This document shows, piece by piece, positions 53,322 through 60,926 of a stretch of 64,000 nucleotides of DNA (position 1 is the first letter of the stretch; every line of letters starts with the position of its first letter). The translations under genes and the position numbers were made by a program. The notes beneath the pieces were generated by a model, which saw only the letters and a list, made by a program, of their open reading frames with translations, had not been told where the DNA came from and did no database searches. Origin of the DNA: DASXKD01 sp963734725 (lineage in GTDB: Bacteria > Actinomycetota > Actinomycetes > Streptosporangiales > Streptosporangiaceae); NCBI GenBank assembly GCA_963734725.1, contig CAVTIX010000022.1:79865-143864 (forward strand), read 5' to 3'.

Positions 53322-53928
53322 TCACAGGCCCTCCGGCGGCCCTGGATCTTGTTTGGTGGGCGCATACGTGCTCGCGTGATGGCACTGCTGGCATAGGCCG
53401 TAGTAACAGACCAGAGCTGGTGACGGGTGTCCCAGGCGGGCGGCGGCACCAGGGTCCGCGCGGGTCACGTTGACGCCGACCTGGAGCTGCTCGCCCGGCC
53501 GGGTGACGTACCCGCATCCGTCACAGCGGCGGTCATCATCCCCGGTGGCGCTTGGGAGCAAGATCATGCACTCCGCGCAGGACAGCAAGTCAGGATGCCA
53601 GGAGAGCCAGATCAGGGCGTCTACCCGCTGCGGCGGGGGCGGTCCAGGGGACAGGGCAGCAGCGCCGTGCTGGCACACGGTCAGCTCTCCTGCGGCCGCC
53701 CGGGCGGTGACGCTGGCGACGATTTCGCCGAGCGGGCCACGGGGAAATCCGCTTCCTTCGTTGATGGCCTCTGGTGGCCGGCGCCGTCGCGGCTTCGCCG
53801 ATCGCGGCGAGCCTGAAGGCAGACCGCGCCCATGCGATGACCTCAGCAGCCTGAGCCTCCGCTTGGTCAGCGGCAGCAGTCCAGCCGGGGTTGCGGTCGT
53901 GCTCACGGTCACGGCGGCCCTTACTCAT
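53322..53928 (-). pseudogene. Zinc-ribbon protein gene, probably frameshifted near 53780
   Basis: From ATG 53928 the frame gives a good helical N-terminus (NPGWTAAADQAEAQAAEVIA, then AFRLAAIGEAATA). One base later the neighbour frame continues EAINEGSGFPRGPLGEIVAS, then SCAECMILLPSATGDDDRRC and CYYGLCQQCHHA, with three Cys pairs. Removing one base near 53775-53785 would make one protein of about 200 residues. The ATG overlaps the truncated GNAT stop. Confidence 0.55.
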
Positions 53929-54199
53929 GGCCGCCCGCCGGCGGATCATCGAGCGTCTCGATGGCAAAGCCGAGGTCGCCCTTCTCGTTCGCACTCCACT
54001 TCGCGATGCGCTCTTTCGCTGCGGCCTCGGACGGCAGGGCCACCCAGCTTGAAGTCGTGGCCATCAGTCCGGGATCCATCTCCCACCTCGCGAGCGCGGG
54101 CAGGTCGTCATCACGCACGCCGCGCAGTCGCACCCGGTCGCCGACGAGGATCGAGTCGCCGTAGCCGAATGCGCCGGAGAATTCGCTGAGTTCGGTCAT
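53921..54199 (-). CDS. Truncated GNAT-like protein
   Basis: A 92-residue product with the start of a RimJ/RimL-type acetyltransferase (VGDRVRLRGVRDDDLPALAR, then AKERIAKWSANEKGDLGFAI). The acetyl-CoA-binding half is missing, since the family is about 170-190 residues. It ends inside the ATG of the next gene, so the truncated form may still be translated. Confidence 0.6.
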   Translation of the reverse strand: MTELSEFSGAFGYGDSILVGDRVRLRGVRDDDLPALARWEMDPGLMATTSSWVALPSEAAAKERIAKWSANEKGDLGFAIETLDDPPAGGHE

Positions 54200-54355
54200 G
54201 TGGCTGATACTGCCGCATGCTCGACCTCGCAACGTGACCCGGTCCGGGCCGTGCGCGCCCGCGGCCTCCCGGTGGCCCACAGCGGGACCCGCGCCGCATC
54301 GAACCCGCATCATCGCGAGCCCCCGCCGATGCTGCCACCAGAGGGGAAACGTGAA

Positions 54356-54399
54356 CCGGCCCGGGTGGCGAGGGGGGGATTCGCCACGCACCGGACCGG
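54356..54399. repeat. Nested-hairpin repeat, copy B
   Basis: The outer arms CCGGCCCGGG and ACCGGACCGG are slightly decayed; the inner part GTGGCGAGGGGGGGAT and TCGCCA is identical to copy A except for one extra G. It lies in a 240-base gap between the truncated GNAT gene and the next small gene. Confidence 0.72.
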
Positions 54400-54439
54400 C
54401 GGTTAGTACAACGAGTGAACCCAGGCGGCGGGTTTCACA

Positions 54440-54643
54440 TCAGCGGGCGCCGGTCTCCCGCCTGATCTCGGCGGCGAGGTCCTCAGCAGTCCACGCCGAG
54501 ACGGTCACGCCACCCCGGGACGCCAGCAGATACCGGCTGTCTGGGCCGGTCCCGGCGACCGTCCACCGGGCCTCGATCGACCAATCGGGGAACGCGGCGC
54601 GCAGTGCGGCGAGATCGCCGGAGTTACTGGCAGGATCGTTCAT
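54440..54643 (-). CDS. Small element protein
   Basis: A 67-residue protein (LAALRAAFPDWSIEARWTVA, then LLASRGGVTVSAWTAEDLAA). ATG 54643 follows GAGG at seven bases; an upstream in-frame start at 54685 has no such site. Proteins of this kind occur beside integrase and GntR-like genes in actinomycete elements. Function unknown. Confidence 0.65.
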   Translation of the reverse strand: MNDPASNSGDLAALRAAFPDWSIEARWTVAGTGPDSRYLLASRGGVTVSAWTAEDLAAEIRRETGAR

Positions 54644-54810
54644 AGCCGGACCTCGTTTCCGGTCAGCCCCCGGTTTGGCGTTCACGCGCCGGCCGGGGGC
54701 GCTTACGTGCTGGACTGTCCACGCTACTCCACTGCTAGGTACAGCACTACCCTGCTCTACCCAGCACGGGCTGTAAGGGTGATGCCGGGCAGTGAGCTAC
54801 CGTCCAAGAC

Positions 54811-55041
54811 GTGAGCGACCCACGCGATCCGCGTATCTACCTGCGCATTGCCGGTGAACTGCGCGCGCGGATCGAGGCCGGCGAGTTCGACAGCGACGGC
54901 AAGATCCCGTCAGTCCGCACGCTGATGCAGGAGTACGGGGTCGCCTACGACACCGCCCAGCACGCGGTGAGAACGCTCGAAGCCGAGGGCCTGGTCGTCC
55001 GCTACCCCGGCCGCGGGTACTACGTCACCGGGCGCGACTGA
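54811..55041 (+). CDS. GntR-type mini regulator (DNA-binding domain only)
   Basis: A 76-residue winged-helix protein: YLRIAGELRARIEAGEFDSD, then KIPSVRTLMQEYGVAYDTAQ and HAVRTLEAEGLVVRYPGRGY. This is a complete GntR HTH with no effector domain, as common in integrative elements. GTG start. It converges on and overlaps the integrase 3' end by 17 bases. Probably controls element genes. Confidence 0.85.
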   Translation: MSDPRDPRIYLRIAGELRARIEAGEFDSDGKIPSVRTLMQEYGVAYDTAQHAVRTLEAEGLVVRYPGRGYYVTGRD

Positions 55042-56197
55042 CGCGCTTCCCCTTGGCGGCGCTGATCGGCGTCACGGTCCCGGCCGCCAGTTCCGACAGC
55101 GCCTCGGCGATCACCTTGTCCCGGTCGGCCGCCGCGTGCTGGTACCGCATCGCCGCGCTGACGGTGGAATGGCCCAGCCTCGCCATCAGTTCGGCGAGCG
55201 TGGCGCCCGTGGCCGCCGCGAGGACCGCCCCGGTGTGGCGGAGGTCGTGGAAGCGGAGATCCGGCCGGCCAGCCACGTCTCGCGCGGGGTGGTACACCGC
55301 GTACAACGCGGATGGGGCCATGTGCTTGCCCGGGTCGCCCGCGGAGGGGAAGACCAGGGCATCCCGGCCGCGCTCCACGTGCTCAATCAGGTGATCGGCG
55401 ACCGCCGGCATGAGGTGGGGCGGGATGTTTACGTCGCGCTTGCCGGCCTCGCTCTTGGGGCCCTTGACCTCGGCGCCGGTCCCGGTGCGGATCACCCCGC
55501 GGCGGATGTGAATTACGCCGTTGCGCACGTCGATGTCGGCGCGGCGCAGCTCGGCGAGTTCGCCGAATCGCATCGCGCACCACGCGGCCAGCAGCACCAT
55601 CAGCCGGTACCGGCCGGGCATCGCTGCCGCGAGGGCTTCCAATTCGGGCACGGACGCGGGGCGGATGTCCCGGGCGCGCTTGGCCTGACCGGCGCCGCGG
55701 ACCCGGCAGGGGTTGGCCGGGATCAGTTCGTCGTCCACGGCGGTGCGGAGGATCGTGCGCAGCAGCGAGTAGGCGTGGGCGCGCTGGGTCGGCCCGGTCT
55801 GTGCGCGCAGCCTGGCGTTCCACTCGCGCACCATCGCCGGGGTGATCTCCGTGACCGGCGTCTCCTCGAAGCCGGGGAGGATCTGCTTGTCCAGGGTCAC
55901 CCGGTACAGCCGGCGGGTGCTGGCCGACAGATCCCGCCCGGCCAGCCACGTCCGCGCGTAGGCGCCGAAAGTGACTGGGGCGGCTGTCTTCGGCGCATCG
56001 GGGGAGACCCAGCGCTCCTTTTGGATGGCGGCTGACACCCGCTCCAGGTACTTGTCCGCGTACTGCCGGGAGTCGAACGTGAGCGCCCGGCCCTCCGGGC
56101 TGCGGCCGGTGTAGGTGTGCCCGTCCGGGCCGGTGTAGCGGGCCTGGAACCGGCCGGAGGGGAGCTTGCGGACGCTCCCGAATGTGCGCTTGCCCAT
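55025..56197 (-). CDS. int: Tyrosine site-specific recombinase (integrase)
   Basis: A 390-residue phage-type integrase. An N-terminal AP2-like arm-binding part (TFGSVRKLPSGRFQARYTGP) and a SAM-like core-binding domain (VTFGAYARTWLAGRDLSAST) precede the catalytic domain with Arg in AAWCAMRFGELAELR, HDLRHTGAVLAAATGA, LMARLGHSTVSAAMRYQH (final Tyr nucleophile). ATG 56197 follows AGGAGG at seven bases; longer starts lack this. It lies 145 bases from attR, as expected for the enzyme that integrated the element. Confidence 0.95.
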   Translation of the reverse strand: MGKRTFGSVRKLPSGRFQARYTGPDGHTYTGRSPEGRALTFDSRQYADKYLERVSAAIQKERWVSPDAPKTAAPVTFGAYARTWLAGRDLSASTRRLYRVTLDKQILPGFEETPVTEITPAMVREWNARLRAQTGPTQRAHAYSLLRTILRTAVDDELIPANPCRVRGAGQAKRARDIRPASVPELEALAAAMPGRYRLMVLLAAWCAMRFGELAELRRADIDVRNGVIHIRRGVIRTGTGAEVKGPKSEAGKRDVNIPPHLMPAVADHLIEHVERGRDALVFPSAGDPGKHMAPSALYAVYHPARDVAGRPDLRFHDLRHTGAVLAAATGATLAELMARLGHSTVSAAMRYQHAAADRDKVIAEALSELAAGTVTPISAAKGKRVSRAR

Positions 56198-56218
56198 GAC
56201 CGGCCTCCTGGTATGTCG

Positions 56219-56261
56219 TGCCATCAGCGTGCCAGATGAATCTACCATTTTCTGCCATCAG
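56219..56261. promoter_or_regulatory. Direct repeats beside attR, possible integrase arm sites
   Basis: TGCCATCAG at 56219-56227 and 56253-56261, with TGCCAGATG at 56230-56238. The TGCCA core also occurs as TGCCAGACAC beside attL. These positions overlap the int promoter, which would give autoregulation. Confidence 0.4.
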
Positions 56262-56341
56262 TTACTACATGTTGCAACGTCAATAGGTACCTGAAGTGCA
56301 GGTCAGCGACAGTTTCCGCAGCACCGGACTATCACTGCGCG

Positions 56342-56371
56342 ATAGGTTCGAGTCCTATCGCGGGAGCCACA
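56342..56371. other. Right attachment site (attR)
   Basis: A 30-base perfect copy of the tRNA-Asn 3' end (42194-42223). The 5' half of a tRNA is absent, so this is a site duplication, not a gene. Confidence 0.95.
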
Positions 56372-56407
56372 TCTACCAGGGAAAACACGGAACTGGCCCG
56401 TCCCGGG

Positions 56408-56640
56408 CCAGATGCGGGCCAAACTGGCGCAGGTTCGCCACCGCCGAGGCGTTCATGGGGTTCACCGGGCTGGTCCCGGCCGAGTACTCCTCCGGGGAGG
56501 CCACCCGCCGGGGGCACACCACCAAAACTGGCAACCGGGCGGTCCGCACCGTACTGGTGGAGGCCGCGCACGCCTACCGGCACCATCCCGCGATCGGGAC
56601 CACCCCGTCCGCGGGGTCCCGTTCGCGCTGGCGCAGCGGT
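56408..56640 (+). pseudogene. IS110-type transposase remnant
   Basis: One frame reads TAEAFMGFTGLVPAEYSSGE, then GHTTKTGNRAVRTVLVEAAH and AYRHHPAIG. This is the conserved C-terminal (Transposase_20) region of IS110/IS1111 transposases. The N-terminal DEDD domain and ends of the IS are gone. It begins 37 bases right of attR. Confidence 0.82.
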
Positions 56641-56697
56641 CGGTGTGGTGCCAGCCACAGTACGAGGCGTCACAAACAGACAACTATGAGTAACGGA
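56633..56697 (+). pseudogene. 3' tail of the Cys-rich small gene
   Basis: The frame reads QRSVWCQPQYEASQ before TAA, matching CRSVWYKPRHEAGKQQ of the intact copy at 50.9 kb. It is fused to the IS110 remnant. From 56698 to 57028 no gene is recognised. Confidence 0.5.
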
Positions 56698-57028
56698 CTT
56701 TACTGTAAATTACGGGACTTTTGCCTATTGATAAGGCATCAATGCTGGTGCAAGCTGGCAGGTGACCGGCCAAGCCCTGACCATGACCACCGCCTTTGGC
56801 AACCAGTCGGCGGCGCTGGGTTCTCACGAATGCCACTCCCGCATGCCGCACGGCTGCGCTTACACCGTGGACCGGATGCGGTTTGCCGGTCATTTCGGTG
56901 AAGCGCAGTTGGAACGCATCGGGGCAGCCGACGCACCGGTGCAGCACATCGGCGACACGGCACGGTCATTGGTCCCGGCAAGGGGTGCTGCCCGAACGGC
57001 TCGGGGAGCGGGGAGCAAGGGGGTTCCC

Positions 57029-57505
57029 ATGCGGAAGATACTGATCGCGATTATGGCGCTCGCCGTTGCTGTGGGCATTCCCACCGCGGTGATGGCCGCC
57101 TCCGGCAGCGCCAGCTCGGCGCTGGATCTGCAGGCGTCTAAGTTCACCACGACCACGCAGACGACCTCCAGTACCACCTTCCGGGCTATCAACGGCCTGA
57201 GCGGGCTGACCATCTGTGCCCTGCACCAGGTCACCGGCATGCTCAGCGTCCAGCTCAAGGGCGCTCCAGCGGGATTCCAGATCCGCTTCGATGGGGGCCC
57301 GATCATGCAGCCGGGCGCCATACGCTTCGTCCCGGCCGCCGACTTTGATTCCAACTCCTTCACCTTTGTGACCAGCGTGGGCCCATTTGAGGCCAGCGAT
57401 GTTCACTCCTTCGACGTCGAGTGGCGGTCACCGACCGGGAGATCGACCACGCTGACGCTGGGATCGTTCAACCTGCAGTACCAAGGAGGCACGCAAGGCT
57501 GTTAA
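57029..57505 (+). CDS. Small exported protein
   Basis: A 158-residue protein with a signal peptide (KILIAIMALAVAVGIPTAVM, cleavage near AASG) and a beta-rich domain (SGLTICALHQVTGMLSVQLK, then FTFVTSVGPFEASDVHSFDV) with two or three Cys. ATG 57029 has GGAG and AAGGGGG upstream. Not recognised. Confidence 0.7.
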   Translation: MRKILIAIMALAVAVGIPTAVMAASGSASSALDLQASKFTTTTQTTSSTTFRAINGLSGLTICALHQVTGMLSVQLKGAPAGFQIRFDGGPIMQPGAIRFVPAADFDSNSFTFVTSVGPFEASDVHSFDVEWRSPTGRSTTLTLGSFNLQYQGGTQGC

Positions 57506-57609
57506 GTCAGCAGCCCGTGGCCCGGCAGTGCCGTCTACTTCGGCGTCGCGGTCTCCGCCAGGCGGGGTCGCGGTGCAAGCGGCGCGGATAGGCGCGACGG
57601 TTCACCTGT

Positions 57610-57900
57610 CTGGCGGCTCCTGGAGGATGGCGGCGACGTCATCTTCGTGACGCAAAGTGAAGTTGCACCTCCGTCGGCCGCCGATCGCCTGGCGCGCGGC
57701 CGGGAGCGGCGCGGGCAGCTTCTCCGGAGCTCCGGTTTGTCAGGGCGGCACGGTCTTCGGCGGATCGGTCGACGCCGAGCTCCGGCGGCATGGTCGACTA
57801 GAATGCCGCCGTGGTCCCAGCACCTGCAGCCGCGCCTCATCCGAGCGGAACCGCCCGGGTACACCTCACCGGCCACGCCTCAGCAAACAGCCGCTCGTAT
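57610..57900 (-). pseudogene. Degenerate copy of the 63-residue/VHLHFHG gene pair
   Basis: On the reverse strand scattered frames match both genes of the 37.8-38.1 kb pair in the same order: RFRSDEAR and PPKT segments (about 57780-57890), then PAARQAI and DDVAAIL segments (57610-57720). Several frameshifts. The rest of 57506-58286 shows no gene. Confidence 0.6.
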
Positions 57901-58286
57901 AACCCGCGCATCTTCGGCGGCGAACACTGAGCACCTGGGCCGACACTGACCCACTCCAGCAGGGGTCACGCTGCCGGCTAGCGCGGACACACACCAAGCT
58001 GGCAGCCTCGGTCCCTGAGACGGCTAGGTGCGCAGCTGCTCGCCCAGTCCCCGGCCGAGTGCCCGGTGTTGTTGATGTGGTACTCGCCACGCCATGTGAG
58101 CCGACAGAAATGCTGGCTGCGGGTGCGTATCTAAGGCCACGTTCACGCCTCTGTCTAGGTGAGCCGTTTCGCCAGTCACTTAGGTGTCGCAAAGCCGGCG
58201 ACGGGGGTGCCGGCGAGATGACTAACGGTCAAACCGCGGCGGGGCTTTCTGAGCCCCGCCAACTGCATGAAAACGGAGGAGTCATC

Positions 58287-59174
58287 ATGCGACAACCACG
58301 ACTGCGCACTGCCTTGATCGGCGCCGGGGCCGCGCTTGCCCTGGTGGCGGGCGGCGCCGCCGCCTCTGCGGTCCCGGCATCGGGTTCAGTAGGGTCTCAG
58401 CCCACACCGAGCATGCTAAGGGCGATCCACCAGCCGGTGATCAACAAGAGGCTCCTTGCCCCAGCTGCGAAGGCACCGGGTGGAATCCCGCTCTTCAACA
58501 GCGGGAACTGGGCAGGGTACCTGGCCCTCCCCGGTGGCTCCACGACAAGCTTCAAGCAGGTGGTAGCGGACTACACGGTGCCATCAGCCAACTGCAACGG
58601 CGGCGGGGTCGGAACGGGTGACGCCTTCGCGTACCACTGGATCGGCCTCGACGGCTGGAGTACCGGCACCGTGGAGCAGGACGGCGTTGCCGACTTCTGC
58701 GTGGGCGGCACCGCTTCCTACTACGCTTGGTGGGAGATGTTCCCGAACGGGATCAACCTCGCCTTCCAGGTCAGCCCAGGTGACGCCATCAGCTCCAGGG
58801 TGACATATATCGGAGCGGGGAACTACACGCTCTACCTTCTGGATGACACCAGCGGGCAGTCATTCAATATGACTGAACACTGCCCGACCACCTGCTCGAA
58901 CAAGTCGGCGGAAGACATCACCGAGGGCTATCAGTCGAGCCCATGGCTGGGCACGCTGGATTACGCCAAGGAGTATTACACCGCCTTCCAGGCCATCAAC
59001 CAGAGTGGCACGACCGGCGGGATCGCGAGCAAGGCGTGGTCAGACGGAGAAGTCCAAGCCATCGGCGCCACCAGCGGGCAGGTAACTTCCAAGCCTGGCG
59101 CGCTCTACTCCTCCTTTGGCACGGCCACCAAGTCCCGGTCGGCCTTCGAGATGAACTGGTTCAGGGTGAACTGA
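58287..59174 (+). CDS. Secreted G1-family (eqolisin) peptidase-like protein
   Basis: A 295-residue exported protein: signal peptide (ALIGAGAALALVAGGAAASA), short pro-region, then an eqolisin jelly-roll domain. The Gln of the catalytic pair is in STGTVEQDGVADF and the Glu in SYYAWWEMFPNG, as in glutamic peptidases active at low pH. NSGNWAGYLALPGGSTTSFK opens the domain. ATG 58287 is preceded by GGAGGAG. A textbook terminator follows 15 bases after the stop. Confidence 0.88.
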   Translation: MRQPRLRTALIGAGAALALVAGGAAASAVPASGSVGSQPTPSMLRAIHQPVINKRLLAPAAKAPGGIPLFNSGNWAGYLALPGGSTTSFKQVVADYTVPSANCNGGGVGTGDAFAYHWIGLDGWSTGTVEQDGVADFCVGGTASYYAWWEMFPNGINLAFQVSPGDAISSRVTYIGAGNYTLYLLDDTSGQSFNMTEHCPTTCSNKSAEDITEGYQSSPWLGTLDYAKEYYTAFQAINQSGTTGGIASKAWSDGEVQAIGATSGQVTSKPGALYSSFGTATKSRSAFEMNWFRVN

Positions 59175-59188
59175 CCTATCAAACGAGA

Positions 59189-59218
59189 GGAAGGGCCGCG
59201 AAACCGGCCCTTCCTTTT
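59189..59218 (+). terminator. Intrinsic terminator of the G1 peptidase gene
   Basis: GGAAGGGCCG (59189-59198) and CGGCCCTTCC (59205-59214) form a 10-bp stem with a six-base loop followed by TTTT. This is the only clear T-tract terminator noticed in the window. Confidence 0.93.
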
Positions 59219-59508
59219 CGCCCGTCCCTTGCACGCCACACCTGGCATGCAGGCCCCACATAGCCCCGGGGATGGGCTTGCGCCCCAGTAAGCCATCCCC
59301 GAGGGACCTCTCCTTGAGTTAGGGCTGGCGGTGATTGATGGGCCCCCGGCCGACATTCGGGGCGGTTCAGGCAGCGTGTGCAGCGCATCCAGCCTTTGCC
59401 TGCTGCATCGACCGGGAGCCGCCTGGTGCGGCTGTTCTGGACATGATGGCTCCGTGGACAGTTACTGCAAGAAGCCTGGGGTGTACGCTGGCCGGCCTGG
59501 GGAACGTG

Positions 59509-59557
59509 GAACGGCCCGAGGTGGCGAGGGGGGGAGTCGTCACGCACCGGGCCGTTC
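59509..59557. repeat. Nested-hairpin repeat, copy C
   Basis: Outer arms GAACGGCCCG (59509-59518) and CGGGCCGTTC (59548-59557) pair perfectly; the interior GTGGCGAGGGGGGGAG matches copies A and B. The remaining parts of 59219-59928 contain no recognised gene. Confidence 0.75.
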
Positions 59558-59928
59558 AGTTTCTTAGACGCTCCAACCCACGAGAAAGTTCAAATCAGCG
59601 GGCGATGTCTCAAGACATCGAGGACACGCTGAACCCACGCCGGGTCGGGTGTCTTTGTTTCCCACTGGCCCGGCTAACGGCGGCCCGGTCTAAACGATCT
59701 CTGCTGTCGGCTGGCTGGACACGGCGGGGCCGCGGCCGGGATCACTTTGGGACGGGGCCCAAAGGATCCGCGGCAAGGCCTGGCCTGATCGCCATTGACA
59801 CGCGGGTATCGGATGCGCTGGGGTTCGTATGGTGAACTCCCGTGCGATGCCGGGTTGGGCGGCACGGGCGCGACAGGCCCGCTCCGGCCCAAGGGCCGCC
59901 GGGACGCTCAGCTGAGAGAGGAACCGCT

Positions 59929-60741
59929 ATGAGCGCGTGGAACGCCATGACCTACGAGGGGAAGGACACCATCCTCCGGGTCGTCCGCGAGGAAGCGGAA
60001 CGCATGTTCACGATGGCCGAGGCGCCCGGCGCCTGGGAAGAGCCCACCGCCTGTACCGAATGGCAGGTCCGCGACATCATCGGGCACATCGTGGACACCA
60101 CCGAGGGGTACTTCAAGGCATTCGAGACCGCCCGCGCGGGCAGCTCCGCCGAGGCACACGGACTGGCCGTCATGCACGAGTTGGCCGGCGACGGCGGCCG
60201 GGCCTTCCGCGGTGTCCCGCAGGCCGAGATGATGGGCCGGATCCGCAACGACCTCGACAAGATGATGGGCATCCTGGAGCCGCTCTCCGAGGAAGACTGG
60301 GGCGGCCTCATCGTCCCGCACGCCTACATGGGGCCGGTGCCGGCCTTCGTGTACGCCGGTGGCCAGCTCATGGACTACGGGGTGCACTCCTGGGACATCA
60401 GGGAGGGCATCGGGCGGGCGCACGCCCTGTCCGCCGACGCGGCCGACCTGCTGGTGCCGTTCATGTTCATCATCTGGCAGTTGACCATCCGGGCCAGTGC
60501 CGACCTCAGCCCGTTCACCATCGGCGTGACCGTCACCGGGCGCAACGCGGGCAGCTACCGGGTCAGCATCTCCGACCAGGGGATGGCCTACGAGCCCGGT
60601 GAGGTCGGCGACCTGCCGACCGTGCTGGAGTTCGACCCCGCAGCGCTGGTGCTCACCACGTTCGGCCGGATCAACGGCGGCACCGCTCAGGGTGACCAGG
60701 CACTGGCCGAGCGATTCCTGAACCTCTTCTACCGAATCTGA
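59929..60741 (+). CDS. Maleylpyruvate isomerase/DinB-like mycothiol-dependent protein
   Basis: A 270-residue protein with an N-terminal four-helix DinB-like domain (EEPTACTEWQVRDIIGHIVD contains the conserved WxVxDxxxH metal-site pattern; a later His is in DYGVHSWDIREGIG) and a C-terminal SCP2-like domain (about 185-270). Such proteins include mycothiol-dependent maleylpyruvate isomerase and TIGR03083-type proteins. ATG 59929 follows GAGAGGAA. The substrate is not known. Confidence 0.82.
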   Translation: MSAWNAMTYEGKDTILRVVREEAERMFTMAEAPGAWEEPTACTEWQVRDIIGHIVDTTEGYFKAFETARAGSSAEAHGLAVMHELAGDGGRAFRGVPQAEMMGRIRNDLDKMMGILEPLSEEDWGGLIVPHAYMGPVPAFVYAGGQLMDYGVHSWDIREGIGRAHALSADAADLLVPFMFIIWQLTIRASADLSPFTIGVTVTGRNAGSYRVSISDQGMAYEPGEVGDLPTVLEFDPAALVLTTFGRINGGTAQGDQALAERFLNLFYRI

Positions 60742-60775
60742 TTAGTCGTTAGCCAGGGTGTGGGGGCTGGCTTGC

Positions 60776-60912
60776 GCCGGCCCCGCACCCATGCGGCGTC
60801 GGCACGCAAGGCGCCGGCCCCGCACCCATGCGGCGTCGGCACGCAAGGCGCCGGCCCCGCACCCATGCGGCGTCGCCACGCAAGGCGCCGGCCCGCACCC
60901 ATGGGGGCCTTA
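60776..60912. repeat. 37-bp tandem repeat, about 3.7 copies
   Basis: Units start at 60776, 60813, 60850 and 60887, each opening GCCGGCCCCGCACCCATGCG and containing GGCACGCAAGGC; the last is partial with one base lost. It lies between convergent genes (isomerase-like and the SecD-like protein). No spacers, so not CRISPR. Confidence 0.95.
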
Positions 60913-60926
60913 TGCCACAGCGGGGC

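Larger units (their letters stand above)
42194..56371. mobile_element. 14.2-kb tRNA-Asn-integrated element (phage satellite or reduced prophage)
   Basis: Bounded by a 30-bp direct repeat of the tRNA-Asn 3' end. Cargo in order: HTH/excisionase-like gene, zinc/HTH protein, TOPRIM-like plus helicase protein, small zinc proteins, DUF1269-like protein, CxxC helper, split terminase, HNH nuclease, coiled-coil and zinc-ribbon proteins, membrane protein, Cys-rich protein, VHLHFHG protein, Wzz-like protein, DUF6941/DUF4258/DUF2283 genes, frameshifted zinc-ribbon gene, truncated GNAT, GntR-type regulator, integrase. No portal, capsid, tail, lysis, FtsK-type translocase or conjugation gene is visible. 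Confidence 0.92.

Noticed and set aside
56342..56371. Second tRNA-Asn gene
   Set aside because: Only the T arm and acceptor 3' strand are present; the upstream sequence cannot form the D and anticodon arms. It is the attR copy.
42194..56371. Actinomycete integrative conjugative element (AICE)
   Set aside because: No FtsK/SpoIIIE-type TraB or NUDIX/Spd genes are visible, while terminase and HNH genes point to phage-type packaging.
60776..60912. Possible CRISPR array (37-bp repeats)
   Set aside because: Tandem copies with no unique spacers and no cas genes nearby.
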